This document shows positions 51,764 to 60,595 of a stretch of DNA of 64,000 nt, in pieces. The stretch spans positions 124,001-188,000 of the forward strand of contig NYMS01000060.1 in NCBI GenBank assembly GCA_002529455.1, in the 5' to 3' direction. The stretch is from Glycomyces fuscus. GTDB taxonomy: Bacteria > Actinomycetota > Actinomycetes > Streptosporangiales > Streptosporangiaceae. Below the pieces are notes generated by a model. It had not been told where the DNA came from, made no database searches, and worked only from the letters and a program-made list of their open reading frames with translations. Both the position numbers and the translations under genes were made by a program. Every line of letters starts with the position of its first letter. Within the stretch, counting starts at the first letter, position 1.

Positions 51764-52303
51764 ATGCGACACACTCCTCCCGCGCACCTCTCACCCCACT
51801 GGAAGGGCGCCGACCGGCCGCACCTGCCTGCGGCCGGTGACGAACGCGAGGTCCTCACCTCCTACCTCGACTGGCACCGGGCGACCTTCGCGGCCAAGTG
51901 CTCCGGACTCTCCCCCGAACAGCTCTCCACGCGCTCCGTGCGGCCCTCCGGTATGAGCCTGCACGGACTGGTCCGGCACTTGGCCGGGGTCGAGCGGTGG
52001 TGGCTGCGCATCCGGTTCGCGGGGGAGGACCTGCCGCTGCTGTACTACTCCGACGACGACCCCGACCAGGACTTCACGGACCTGGACGGCGATCCGGACG
52101 CGGCCTTCTCGGTCTGGCGGGAGGAGGTCGCGCGCGCCCGGGAGGTGGCCGCGGCCTTCCCGCTGGACGCGATCGGCGGGCCGGACCACGCGGACCCCGT
52201 CCAGCTGCGCGTGGTGCTGGTCAAGCTGATCGCCGAGTACGCCCGGCACAACGGCCACGCCGACCTGCTGCGCGAGCGCGTCGACGGCTCCACCGGGCAG
52301 TGA
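51764..52303 (+). CDS. DinB-family (DUF664) protein
   Basis: A 179-residue four-helix bundle protein, DUF664/mini-circle type. The metal-site histidines typical of DinB are visible in SLHGLVRHLAGVERWW and in YARHNGHADLLRERVDG. Several actinobacterial members are bacillithiol/mycothiol-linked S-transferases; this role is inference. ATG 51764. Confidence 0.85.
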   Translation: MRHTPPAHLSPHWKGADRPHLPAAGDEREVLTSYLDWHRATFAAKCSGLSPEQLSTRSVRPSGMSLHGLVRHLAGVERWWLRIRFAGEDLPLLYYSDDDPDQDFTDLDGDPDAAFSVWREEVARAREVAAAFPLDAIGGPDHADPVQLRVVLVKLIAEYARHNGHADLLRERVDGSTGQ

Positions 52304-52317
52304 CCCCGCGGGCGGGG
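52304..52317 (+). terminator. Hairpin terminator after the DinB gene
   Basis: CCCCGC-GG-GCGGGG immediately after the stop codon. Convergent with the LURP-one gene. Confidence 0.4.
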
Positions 52318-52542
52318 AGCCCCACCCGTCGCGGAACGGAGCACGACCGGTGGCCGTGGCCGCCGCCTTCGCCGCCACCCGGTCCGGGGCGGGGGAGCGG
52401 AGCCACCCGCCGGCGGGCCGGCCTGTCCGCCCTCCGGGGCGGTGCGGTCACGCCGGCCCGGGTGGCGCCGGTGCGGGCGGAGGCGTTGCGGCCGTCGCGC
52501 CGGCGCGACGCCTGACCCGGGGGAGGGGCCGGGGCGCCCCGG

Positions 52543-53049
52543 TCAGTCCTCGTCGTCCTCGTCGCGGGTGAGGGTGTCCACGGCCACCGCGACGCTGATC
52601 ACCAGGGCGGGATCCCCGGCGAGGTCGGTGCGGTGGGTGTTCACGTCCACCGCGTAGGTGTCCAGCATCCGGAACCACTTGCGGGACACGTGCGCCACGG
52701 TGCCGTGCTCGTCGCTGATCACGTACTCCTTGCCGAGGAAGTCCCCGGCCACCTCCCAGTCCGGGGCGCCCTCCACCTCCACCACGAGCTTGTCGCGGAG
52801 GGGGTTGACCAGGCGCTTGCGCACGGTGGCGGTGGTACCGCCCTCCCGCTCGACCCTCATCTGGTCGCGCAGTTTGAACAGCTTCTTGCGGATGACGGCC
52901 AGGACGGCGCCCCCGGTGTCCTTGAGCTCGAAGGTCGTGCGCAGCCGCAGCGCCTTGCCGTCCACGAGGAAGACCTTCTCGCCCGCCTCGTCGGTCACCC
53001 AGTAGTCGTCACCGATGTCGAAAACGCGTTCGCGTACCAGGAACTTCAT
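52543..53049 (-). CDS. LURP-one-related protein
   Basis: A 168-residue LURP-one/tubby-like beta-barrel domain: MKFLVRERVFDIGDDYWVTD, then repeated strands with KVFLVDGKALRLRTTFEL, and a C-terminal helix VISVAVAVDTLTRDEDDED. Function in bacteria is unknown; plant and animal relatives bind phospholipids. TAACTT lies six bases before ATG 53049 on the minus strand, so the mRNA is likely leaderless. Confidence 0.85.
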   Translation of the reverse strand: MKFLVRERVFDIGDDYWVTDEAGEKVFLVDGKALRLRTTFELKDTGGAVLAVIRKKLFKLRDQMRVEREGGTTATVRKRLVNPLRDKLVVEVEGAPDWEVAGDFLGKEYVISDEHGTVAHVSRKWFRMLDTYAVDVNTHRTDLAGDPALVISVAVAVDTLTRDEDDED

Positions 53050-53055
53050 GCCTCG

Positions 53056-53061
53056 AAGTTA
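53056..53061 (-). promoter_or_regulatory. -10 element of a likely leaderless transcript (LURP-one gene)
   Basis: TAACTT on the minus strand ends six bases before ATG 53049. The rest of the 388-base divergent gap (53050-53437) has nothing else recognisable except that it must hold the promoter for the exonuclease gene. Confidence 0.45.
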
Positions 53062-53437
53062 GGGCACGCGCGCCCACCGCACCAGAGGTCGTCCGCGGCT
53101 GCGGACGACGCCGTCGCAGGAGAGCCGCCCCGTGCTCCGCGGACGGCCCCAGGTCACGTCGGTCGCGTCGGCCGCCCCGGCGGGCAGGGGAGAGGGGACG
53201 CCCGGACGGCGTCCCCCTCCGCGCTGCGGACACCGGCCGACCGGCTCCCCGCGTATGCGCGCGGACGGAACCGGCGCCGCCGGGTCCGCGGCCGGACCGG
53301 GTCCGGAGGCGGTGCGGCTCCTCCCGCCGCACCGGCACCGGCGCCGGAGGGGGCCGTGGCCGGGAAAGTCCACCCGTTCCGGCACAACACGCGCCGAGGC
53401 GGGTACCTACGACACATCCCGACCCGGAAAGGTCCCC

Positions 53438-54139
53438 ATGACCTGGCACACCCGGCCCATGGCCGCGTTCGACACCGAGTCCACCGGCCTGGACACCGGC
53501 ACCGACCGGATCGTCACCGCCGCACTGTGGCGCATCGACCCCGCGGCCCGCACCAAGGAGGTCACCACCTGGCTGGTCGACCCCGGCATCGACATCCCCC
53601 AGGCCGCCACCGACATCCACCACATCACCACCGAACAGGCCCGGGAACACGGGCGCCCCGCCTCCGAGGCGGTGCCCGAGATCGGCGCCGCGCTGGAGAA
53701 GGCGGCGGCGGACGGGCTGCCGGTGGTGATCTACAACGCTCCCTACGACCTGGGCCTGCTCACGGCCGAGCTGCGGCGCCACGACGCCGGGGCGCGCCTG
53801 GACGGGGTACTGCGCGTCGTGGACCCGCTGGTGCTGGACAAGCGGGTCGACACCTTCCGGCGGGGCTCGCGCAAGCTGGTCGACGTGTGCGCCCACCACG
53901 GCGTACCCCTGGACTCGGAGCAGGCGCACGGGGCCGCCGCGGACGCGCTGGCCGCCGCCCGGCTGGCCTGGAAGCTCGCCGCCGCCCACCCCGAGTTGGC
54001 GGCCATGGGCATCGACGACCTGCACGCCGCGCAGGCCGCCTGGAAGGCCGAGCAGGCCGCCAGCTTCCAGGACTACCTGCGGCGCAAGGACCCCGAGGCG
54101 GTCGTGGACGGCTCCTGGCCGCTCCCCGGCCGTAGCTGA
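53438..54139 (+). CDS. DEDDh 3'-5' exonuclease family protein
   Basis: A 233-residue exonuclease-domain protein: ExoI AAFDTESTGLDT (Asp-Glu), ExoII YNAPYDLGLL (Asp), ExoIII HGAAADALAAARL (His-Asp). Similar to DNA polymerase III epsilon subunits and RNase T-like enzymes. ATG 53438 with AAAGGTCC upstream is preferred over the long upstream frame. Monocistronic. Confidence 0.9.
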   Translation: MTWHTRPMAAFDTESTGLDTGTDRIVTAALWRIDPAARTKEVTTWLVDPGIDIPQAATDIHHITTEQAREHGRPASEAVPEIGAALEKAAADGLPVVIYNAPYDLGLLTAELRRHDAGARLDGVLRVVDPLVLDKRVDTFRRGSRKLVDVCAHHGVPLDSEQAHGAAADALAAARLAWKLAAAHPELAAMGIDDLHAAQAAWKAEQAASFQDYLRRKDPEAVVDGSWPLPGRS

Positions 54140-54320
54140 CCGGGCGCCGCCCACCGCGCCGGACCGACCGGGCGGGCGGTGTGCCGGTGCCCTGGACCAC
54201 GGGCGGCCGGAACACCCGGGAAGGGGGCCCCGACAGCGCTCGGGGTCCCGCCCCGGGTGCGTCGTGCGTCCCGTCCACCGTGTGCCCGGGCGAGCCCGGC
54301 AAACGTGGTGCCGGGTGGTG

Positions 54321-54355
54321 GGAAACGAAAAACGCCGACCGTGGCGGTCGGCGTT
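54321..54355 (-). terminator. Rho-independent terminator after tRNA-Arg
   Basis: Perfect 10-base stem (54355-54346 with 54340-54331) and five-base loop, followed on the minus strand by TTTCGTTTCC, giving a T-tract. It lies 44 bases past the tRNA 3' end. Confidence 0.8.
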
Positions 54356-54398
54356 GTCTCGGCTGGCCAGTCGGGCTGTCCCGCTGCTTCGCCGTGGG

Positions 54399-54470
54399 TG
54401 CCCCCTGCAGGATTCGAACCTGCGCACACGGCTCCGGAGGCCGTTGCTCTATCCCCTGAGCTAAGGGGGC
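54399..54470 (-). tRNA. tRNA-Arg (anticodon CCG)
   Basis: A 72-base cloverleaf on the minus strand. Acceptor GCCCCCT pairs with AGGGGGC, discriminator A; D-arm TAGCTCAGGGGATAGAGCA; anticodon stem ACGGC/GCCGT around loop CTCCGGA (anticodon CCG, reading CGG); T-arm GCAGGTTCGAATCCTGC. The 3' CCA is not encoded. It is located next to an ArgRS-derived gene. Confidence 0.95.
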
Positions 54471-54587
54471 TGGCTTGCGTGAACAACTGTAGCAGGGGAG
54501 CGGTGCCCTTCGTCCACCCGTCGCCGCCGCGCCCGGACCGGCTCACCGATCCCCGCAATCCGGTGGTGCCGTGTCGCCCGGCGGCGG

Positions 54588-54593
54588 TAGTGT
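54588..54593 (+). promoter_or_regulatory. -10 element of the response-regulator/DALR transcript
   Basis: TAGTGT ends seven bases before GTG 54601, fitting a leaderless mRNA and supporting that start over GTG 54571. Confidence 0.45.
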
Positions 54594-54600
54594 CGCGCCC

Positions 54601-54987
54601 GTGAACGCCCTACCCACACGGGTTCTCGTCGTCGAGGACGACGACGTGATCCGGGAACTCATCCGCCTCAACCTCGAACTGGAGGGGTTCGAGGTGTTCA
54701 CCGCCGTGGACGGCCAGGACTGCCTCGACCGCGCCGCGCACATCGACCCGCACGTGGTCACCATGGACGTCATGATGCCCCGCGTGGACGGGTGGACGGC
54801 CGTCGAGCGCCTGCGCGCCGACGCCCGCACCCGCGACCGCCCCATCATCATGGTCACCGCGCGCACGCAGGAGGCGGACCACCGGCGCGGTGAGGCCATC
54901 GGAGTGGACGCCTACCTCACCAAGCCCTTCGACCCCGACGTGCTCATCGACATCATCCGGAACCTGGTCGACAGGGGACGGGAGTGA
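54601..54987 (+). CDS. Stand-alone response regulator (receiver domain only)
   Basis: A 128-residue receiver domain with no output domain: acidic pocket VVEDDD, phosphoacceptor Asp in VTMDVMMP, Thr in MVTART, Lys in YLTKPFDP. It overlaps the DALR gene by GTGA, so the two are translationally coupled. The partner kinase is unknown. GTG 54601 is preferred. Confidence 0.88.
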   Translation: MNALPTRVLVVEDDDVIRELIRLNLELEGFEVFTAVDGQDCLDRAAHIDPHVVTMDVMMPRVDGWTAVERLRADARTRDRPIIMVTARTQEADHRRGEAIGVDAYLTKPFDPDVLIDIIRNLVDRGRE

Positions 54988-56069
54988 CCCCCAGACGCCT
55001 GGAGGCCGCCGTCCGCGAGGCCGCCGCGCGGGCCCTGGGCCTGGACCCGGGCACGATCCCCTTCGTGTGGCCCCGCAACGACCACGCGGGCGGGGGCGCC
55101 GACGCGGCCACCGCCCTGCCGCCCCGCCTGGCGGGCGGTGCGGGCGACCGGGCGCCCGCGCGCCGGGGGGACCGCCGCGCCGAGGTCTGCGCCCGCGTCA
55201 CCGCGGAGCTCTCGGCCATGCGCGACGAGGGGCTGGTGGACTTCGACCGCGTCACCGGCGACGGCCGCGGCTTCCTCAACGTCACCTTCACCGGACGGCA
55301 GCGCGAGGCCCTGCTCGCCGAGGCCGCCGACGGGCCCCGCTTCCTCACCGGCCGGGACTGGGACGGCGAGGGGGAGTGGCCCTCCTCCGCCCTGCACGCG
55401 GCCGGGCCGGTCGCCCAGGCCCGCAGGCTCGCCCGCGCCGACGCCCGCGCCCGCGTCGCCCTGGCAGTCGGACCCCGGACCCCTCCGCCCGGCCCCGGAG
55501 AGGCATCCTGGCGCGACCCCTACCTCGACGGCGGCCACCGGGAACTGCTCACCCCCGCCGCACGCGCCCTCGGCGCGGTCGGCGAGGACAGCGCCCGCGT
55601 CGCCTTCTGCCGGTCCGTGCCCGAGCGCCCCCGCGACACCGAGACCACCGGCCGCGACCTGCCGGTGCTGCCCTCCGCCGGGTACCCCGGGGCCTGGGCC
55701 CGCCTGACCGACGCCAACCCCGCCTTCCGGATGCGCTACGCCCACGCCCACGCGACCAGCCTCGTACGCTGGAACGCCGAGGGCGCGACGCCCCACACGG
55801 CCTGCCCCGACCACACCGCCCCCGTGCGCGGCCTCCTCTTCGACGGCCCCAGCGTCCTGGACACGGTCGCCCGCCGAGAGGAACCCCATATCCTGGTCCG
55901 ATACCTGGAGGCGCTGACCAGTGCCTACGATGAGTGGCGGACGTGTTCCGCCGCGGTCCCCGGAACCGCGGGGCGGGCCGCAGCGGACCCGGCCCTGCCG
56001 GCCGCCGTCGCCGGGGTCCTCCGCACCGGACTCTTCCTGCTCGGAGTGTCAGCGCCCACAAGGCTGTAG
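54984..56069 (+). CDS. ArgRS-derived protein with DALR anticodon-binding domain, no catalytic core
   Basis: 361 residues. The N-terminal 105 residues resemble the arginyl-tRNA synthetase N-domain (LEAAVREAAARALGL, GRGFLNVTFTG); the C-terminal 125 residues are a DALR-type anticodon-binding domain (RMRYAHAHATSLVRW to LRTGLFLLGVSAPTRL). The aminoacylation core with HIGH and KMSKS is absent; the central part is Arg/Ala-rich. It occupies the place of argS before lysA in mycobacteria. It may bind tRNA-Arg as an accessory or regulatory protein. Start GTG 54984. Confidence 0.82.
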   Translation: MTPRRLEAAVREAAARALGLDPGTIPFVWPRNDHAGGGADAATALPPRLAGGAGDRAPARRGDRRAEVCARVTAELSAMRDEGLVDFDRVTGDGRGFLNVTFTGRQREALLAEAADGPRFLTGRDWDGEGEWPSSALHAAGPVAQARRLARADARARVALAVGPRTPPPGPGEASWRDPYLDGGHRELLTPAARALGAVGEDSARVAFCRSVPERPRDTETTGRDLPVLPSAGYPGAWARLTDANPAFRMRYAHAHATSLVRWNAEGATPHTACPDHTAPVRGLLFDGPSVLDTVARREEPHILVRYLEALTSAYDEWRTCSAAVPGTAGRAAADPALPAAVAGVLRTGLFLLGVSAPTRL

Positions 56070-56188
56070 GCACCCGCGCTCCTCCGGTGGGCCGCACCCG
56101 TCCCCAGTGTTCCGACCGGTTCGGTGGACAATGGGGGGAGAGGGTGCCGCCACCCGCACAGCCGTACAGTCCCAGCCGAAAGTCCATC

Positions 56189-57574
56189 ATGAGCCGCTAC
56201 GCCCACCCCGCCGGTTCCCGCCACGCGGAGATCCTGCCGGAGGACAACCCGCCGATGCCGCCCGAGGACCTCAACACCCTCGACCCGCGCGTGTGGCCCG
56301 CCACCGCGCGCCGCGCGGACGGTGAGCTCACCGTCGGCGGCGTCGGCGTGCGCGAACTCGCCGCCACCCACGGCACGCCCCTCTTCGTCATGGACGAGGA
56401 GGACTTCCGCGGCCGCGCACGCGACTACCGCACCGCCTTCTCCGACGCCGACGTCTACTACGCGGGCAAGGCGCTGCTGAACAGGGCCGTCGCGCGCTGG
56501 GTGAACGAGGAGGGGCTCAAGCTCGACGTGTGCTCGGGCGGCGAGCTCACCGTCGCCCTGGCCGCCGGGGTCCCCGCCGAGCGCATCGGCATGCACGGCA
56601 ACAACAAGTCCGCCGCCGAGCTGCGCCGCGCCGTCGAGGCCGGGGTGGGCCGCATCATCATCGACTCCCTCGACGAGATCGGGCGCCTCGGCGCGATCGC
56701 CGCCGAGCTCGGCGCCCGGCCCAGGGTGCTCATCCGCGTCACCACCGGCGTGGAGGCGCACACCCACGAGTTCGTCGCCACCGCCCACGACGACCAGAAG
56801 TTCGGCTTCGCGATGAGCACCGGCGCCGCGGCCGAGGCCGTCCGCCGCGTCCTGGACGCCCCGCAGCTGGAACTCGTCGGCCTGCACTCGCACATCGGAT
56901 CGCAGATCTTCGACACCTCCGGCTTCGAGGTCGCCGCCCGCCGCGTCACCCGGTTCCTCACCGGGATCCACGAGGACCTGGGCGTCACCCTCGCCGAGCT
57001 CGACCTCGGCGGCGGCCTGGGCATCGCCTACACCTCCGACGACGACCCCCTGGACCCCAAGACCATCGCGGAGAGCCTCACCTCCATCGTGCGCCGCGAG
57101 TGCGAGGAGGCCGGGCTGCCGGTGCCCCGCATCGCGGTCGAGCCCGGCCGCGCCATCGCGGGCCCGGCGGGGATCACCGTCTACGAGGTCGGTACCGTCA
57201 AGGACGTCGAGGGCATCCGCACCTACGTCAGCGTCGACGGCGGCATGAGCGACAACATCCGTACCGCCCTGTACGGCTCGGAGTACACCAGCCAGCTCGT
57301 CTCCCGCGAGAGCGACGCCGAACCCATGCTGTCCCGCCTGGTCGGCAAGCACTGCGAGAGCGGCGACATCATCGTCCACGACCTCTACCTGCCCGCCGAC
57401 CTGCGTCCGGGCGACCTGGTGGCCGTCGCCGCCACCGGGGCCTACTGCTACTCCATGGCGAGCAACTACAACCACCTGCCCCGGCCGGCCATGGTCGCGG
57501 TCCGCGGCGGGAGCTCCCGCGTCATCGTGCGCAGGGAGAACGAGGAGGACCTCCTCCGCCTCGACGTCGGCTGA
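56189..57574 (+). CDS. lysA: Diaminopimelate decarboxylase
   Basis: A 461-residue PLP enzyme converting meso-diaminopimelate to lysine. It has the PLP Lys in YYAGKALLN, LHSHIGSQIF, the Gly-rich phosphate loop DLGGGLGIAYT, PGRAIAGPAGITVYEVG and the CESGD active-site block. ATG 56189 is chosen; longer frames are read-through. First clear gene of the aspartate-family cluster. Confidence 0.96.
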   Translation: MSRYAHPAGSRHAEILPEDNPPMPPEDLNTLDPRVWPATARRADGELTVGGVGVRELAATHGTPLFVMDEEDFRGRARDYRTAFSDADVYYAGKALLNRAVARWVNEEGLKLDVCSGGELTVALAAGVPAERIGMHGNNKSAAELRRAVEAGVGRIIIDSLDEIGRLGAIAAELGARPRVLIRVTTGVEAHTHEFVATAHDDQKFGFAMSTGAAAEAVRRVLDAPQLELVGLHSHIGSQIFDTSGFEVAARRVTRFLTGIHEDLGVTLAELDLGGGLGIAYTSDDDPLDPKTIAESLTSIVRRECEEAGLPVPRIAVEPGRAIAGPAGITVYEVGTVKDVEGIRTYVSVDGGMSDNIRTALYGSEYTSQLVSRESDAEPMLSRLVGKHCESGDIIVHDLYLPADLRPGDLVAVAATGAYCYSMASNYNHLPRPAMVAVRGGSSRVIVRRENEEDLLRLDVG

Positions 57575-57640
57575 ACGGTCCCGACGGCGGCACGGCCGCC
57601 CGAAGACGAGGATCACGAGAGAAGTGGGAGTCACGCCCAA

Positions 57641-58927
57641 ATGGCGATGAAGGTGGCGCTGCTCGGATGCGGCGTGGTGGGCTCGGAAGTCGTCCGCCTG
57701 GTCAACGAACAGTCCGAGGAACTGGCCGCGCGGGTGGGAACGCCGATCGAGGTCGGGGGCATCGCGGTGCGCCGCCTCGGCCGCGACCGCGGCGTCGACC
57801 CGGCGCTGCTGACCACCGACGCCACGGCCCTGGCCACGCGTCCCGACATCGACCTCGTGGTGGAGGTCATCGGCGGCATCGAACCGGCCCGTTCGCTGAT
57901 CCTCGCCGCGATCAAGGCGGGCAAGTCCGTGGTCACGGCCAACAAGGCCCTGCTCGCCGAGGACGGCCAGACCCTGCACGCCGCCGCCCGCGACGCCGGG
58001 GTGGACCTGTACTACGAGGCCTCCGTGGCGGGCGCGATCCCGCTGCTGCGGCCCCTGCGCGACTCGCTCGCGGGGGACAGGGTCAACCGCGTGCTGGGCA
58101 TCGTCAACGGCACCACCAACTACATCCTCGACCGGATGGACTCCCTGGGGGCCGGGTTCACCGAGTCCCTGGAGCAGGCACAGGCCCTGGGGTACGCCGA
58201 GGCCGACCCCACCGCGGACGTGGAGGGCTTCGACGCGGCCGCCAAGGCCGCAATCCTGGCCCGTCTGGCCTTCCACACCCAGCGGGTGACCGCCGCCGAC
58301 GTGCACCGCGAGGGCATCACCGGCGTGTCCGCGGGAGACATCGCCAGCGCCCGCGCGATGGGCTGCGTGGTCAAACTCCTGGCCATCTGCCAGCGCTCGC
58401 AGGACGGCGGGTCGGTGGGCGTGCGCGTCCACCCGGTGATGCTCCCGGTCGAGCACCCGCTGGCCAGCGTCAAGGAGGCCTACAACGCGGTGTTCGTGGA
58501 GGCCGAGTCCGCGGGGCGCCTGATGTTCTACGGGGCCGGGGCCGGGGGCACCCCCACCGCCAGCGCGGTCCTGGGCGACCTGGTCGCGGTGGCGCGCAAC
58601 CGCCTCGCCGACACCTCGGTGGCCGAGGGCGGCCACGACACCGGGCTGCCGGTGCACGACATGGGCCACACCATCACCAGCTACCACGTGGCGCTGGACG
58701 TGGCGGACCGCCCCGGCGTGCTGTCCAAGGTCGCGGAGATCTTCGCCGACCACGGCGTGTCCATCAAGAACGTGCGCCAGGAGGGCAGCGGCGACGACGC
58801 CCAGCTGGTGCTGGTCAGCCACCCCGCCCCCGACGCCGCGCTCAGCGCCACGGTCGAGGACCTGCGCGTCCACGACATGGTGCGCGAGGTGGCCAGCGTG
58901 ATGCGCGTGGAGACCTTCGCCGACTGA
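57641..58927 (+). CDS. hom: Homoserine dehydrogenase
   Basis: A 428-residue enzyme reducing aspartate semialdehyde to homoserine. NAD(P) motif LLGCGVVGSEV, catalytic region NKALLAEDG, SVAGAIPLLRPLR, GIVNGTTNYIL, and a C-terminal ACT domain (DVADRPGVLSKVAEIFADHG) that usually binds threonine for feedback inhibition. Start ATG 57641 (MAMKV). Followed by a large hairpin. Confidence 0.96.
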   Translation: MAMKVALLGCGVVGSEVVRLVNEQSEELAARVGTPIEVGGIAVRRLGRDRGVDPALLTTDATALATRPDIDLVVEVIGGIEPARSLILAAIKAGKSVVTANKALLAEDGQTLHAAARDAGVDLYYEASVAGAIPLLRPLRDSLAGDRVNRVLGIVNGTTNYILDRMDSLGAGFTESLEQAQALGYAEADPTADVEGFDAAAKAAILARLAFHTQRVTAADVHREGITGVSAGDIASARAMGCVVKLLAICQRSQDGGSVGVRVHPVMLPVEHPLASVKEAYNAVFVEAESAGRLMFYGAGAGGTPTASAVLGDLVAVARNRLADTSVAEGGHDTGLPVHDMGHTITSYHVALDVADRPGVLSKVAEIFADHGVSIKNVRQEGSGDDAQLVLVSHPAPDAALSATVEDLRVHDMVREVASVMRVETFAD

Positions 58928-58958
58928 GGTCCGCGCGGCGCGGACGGCGGGGCCCGGT

Positions 58959-58987
58959 GCGGGCCGCACGGGACCCGTGCGGCCCGC
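58959..58987 (+). terminator. Hairpin terminator after hom
   Basis: Perfect 14-base arms (58959-58972, 58974-58987) around a single base, 31 bases past the stop. It would separate lysA-hom from thrC, which then needs its own promoter. Confidence 0.65.
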
Positions 58988-59030
58988 GCGGCCTGCCCGT
59001 ATGTCCGTATGGTGAGACGCCAGACCGCGA

Positions 59031-59060
59031 TTCGAGATAGTTCGGGCGTGGTCATAGACT
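59031..59060 (+). promoter_or_regulatory. Candidate promoter of thrC
   Basis: A TAGACT -10 (59055-59060) with a weak TTCGAG -35 (59031-59036, 18-base spacer), about 100 bases before the thrC start. Confidence 0.4.
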
Positions 59061-59163
59061 TGTGGCTGGTGGGGAAGACGGACGCGCCGACGCGCCGTCC
59101 GCGCGCCCCCGCCGCTTCCACCGCGCGTCAAGCGAAGCCGCATCCACCCGAAAGGGACAAGTC

Positions 59164-60228
59164 GTGAGCATGGCACGGGCGTGGCGAGGCATCGTCGAGG
59201 AGTACCGCGACCGCCTCCCCGTCAACGAGAGCACCCCCGTTGTCACCCTCCAGGAGGGCGGCACGCCCCTGCTGCCCGCCACGCGCGTGTCCGAGCTCAC
59301 GGGCTGCGAGGTATTCCTCAAGGTGGAGGGGCTCAACCCCACCGGGTCCTTCAAGGACCGCGGTATGACCATGGCCATCACCAAGGCCGCCGAGGACGGC
59401 GCCAAGGCCGTCATCTGCGCCTCCACCGGCAACACCAGCGCCAGCGCCGCCGCCTACGCCATCCGCGCGGGCATGACCTGCGCCGTGCTGGTGCCCCAGG
59501 GCAAGATCGCCATGGGCAAGCTGGCCCAGGCCCTCGTCCACGGCGCCCGCCTGCTCCAGGTCGACGGCAACTTCGACGACTGCCTCGAACTGGCCCGCAA
59601 GCTCAGCGTGGACTACCCGGTCGCCCTGGTGAACTCGGTCAACCCCTACCGCCTCCAGGGGCAGAAGACCGCCGCCTTCGAGATCGTCGACGCCCTCGGC
59701 GACGCCCCCGACATCCACTGCATCCCCGTGGGCAACGCGGGCAACATCACCGCCTACTGGATGGGCTACACCGAGTACTCCAGGGACGGGATCTCCACCC
59801 GCAACCCGCGCATGCTCGGCTTCCAGGCCAGCGGTGCCGCGCCCATCGTGAACGGCGCGCCCGTCACCAGCCCGAGCACCATCGCCACCGCCATCCGCAT
59901 CGGCAACCCGGCCTCCTGGAAGCTCGCCGAGCAGGCCCGTGACGAGTCCGGCGGCCTCATCGACAAGGTCACCGACCGCCAGATCATGGCCGCCTACAAG
60001 CTCCTCGCCGCCGAGGAGGGCGTGTTCGTGGAGCTGGCCTCCGCCGCCAGCGTGGCCGGCCTGATCCAGTCCGCGCAGGCGGGGCTGGTCGAACCCGGCA
60101 GCCGCGTGGTGTGCACCGTGACCGGAAACGGCCTCAAGGACCCCGACTGGGCGCTGGCCGGAGCCTCCTCCGCCACCACCGTCCCGGTCGACGCCCTCGC
60201 CGCGGCCCAGGCACTCGACCTGGCCTGA
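59164..60228 (+). CDS. thrC: Threonine synthase
   Basis: A 354-residue PLP enzyme making threonine from O-phosphohomoserine. PLP Lys in GSFKDRGMT (about residues 61-69), the GNTSASAAAYA phosphate-binding loop (ASTGNTS), and the C-terminal TVTGNGLKDPD. GTG 59164 fits AAAGGGACAAGTC better than ATG 59170. Between hom and thrB. Confidence 0.96.
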   Translation: MSMARAWRGIVEEYRDRLPVNESTPVVTLQEGGTPLLPATRVSELTGCEVFLKVEGLNPTGSFKDRGMTMAITKAAEDGAKAVICASTGNTSASAAAYAIRAGMTCAVLVPQGKIAMGKLAQALVHGARLLQVDGNFDDCLELARKLSVDYPVALVNSVNPYRLQGQKTAAFEIVDALGDAPDIHCIPVGNAGNITAYWMGYTEYSRDGISTRNPRMLGFQASGAAPIVNGAPVTSPSTIATAIRIGNPASWKLAEQARDESGGLIDKVTDRQIMAAYKLLAAEEGVFVELASAASVAGLIQSAQAGLVEPGSRVVCTVTGNGLKDPDWALAGASSATTVPVDALAAAQALDLA

Positions 60229-60595
60229 CCCGCCCGCTCCGCCCCCGCAGGGCGCCCACCTGTTCCACGTGTCCGGCCCCGGGGCGCCCGTGAGGGCGTC
60301 GGCGGGGCGCCGCGAGACGGGGTCGGGCGTCGGCGGGGTGCTGCAAGAGGAGTCGAGCCGTCGGCGGGGGACGAGCCAGGCGTGGACGGGGATGAAGCGG
60401 CCCGCCCCGTGGACGCCTGGCCCGGGGCGGAGCCCCGAAGAGGACACGTGAGGGCGTCGGCGGGGTGCTGCAAGAGGAGTCGAGCCGTCGGCGAGGAACG
60501 AGCCAGGCGTGGACGAGGATGAAGCGGCCCGCCCCGTGGACGCCCGAACAACCCCGGCCGAGCCTGTGAGCGCGAGAACACCGAAGGAACCCACC
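60229..60595 (+). repeat. Gene-free interval with a 91-base direct repeat
   Basis: Two 91-base copies, 60327-60417 and 60453-60543, differ at three positions and begin GGCGTCGGCGGGGTGCTGC. The second contains GTCGGCGAGGAACGAGCC (60487-60504), the inverse of the 18-base core found twice at 9.5-9.7 kb. Between the copies lies CCCGGGGCGGAGCCCCG. The repeat splits thrC from thrB. Confidence 0.8.

Noticed and set aside
54399..54470. tRNA-Arg as an integration site for a mobile element
   Set aside because: No integrase, no second partial copy of the tRNA 3' end and conserved housekeeping genes on both sides.
55925..59176. 1083-codon open frame on the minus strand
   Set aside because: Antisense to the DALR, lysA and hom genes, which have clear motifs; the frame is a codon-bias shadow.
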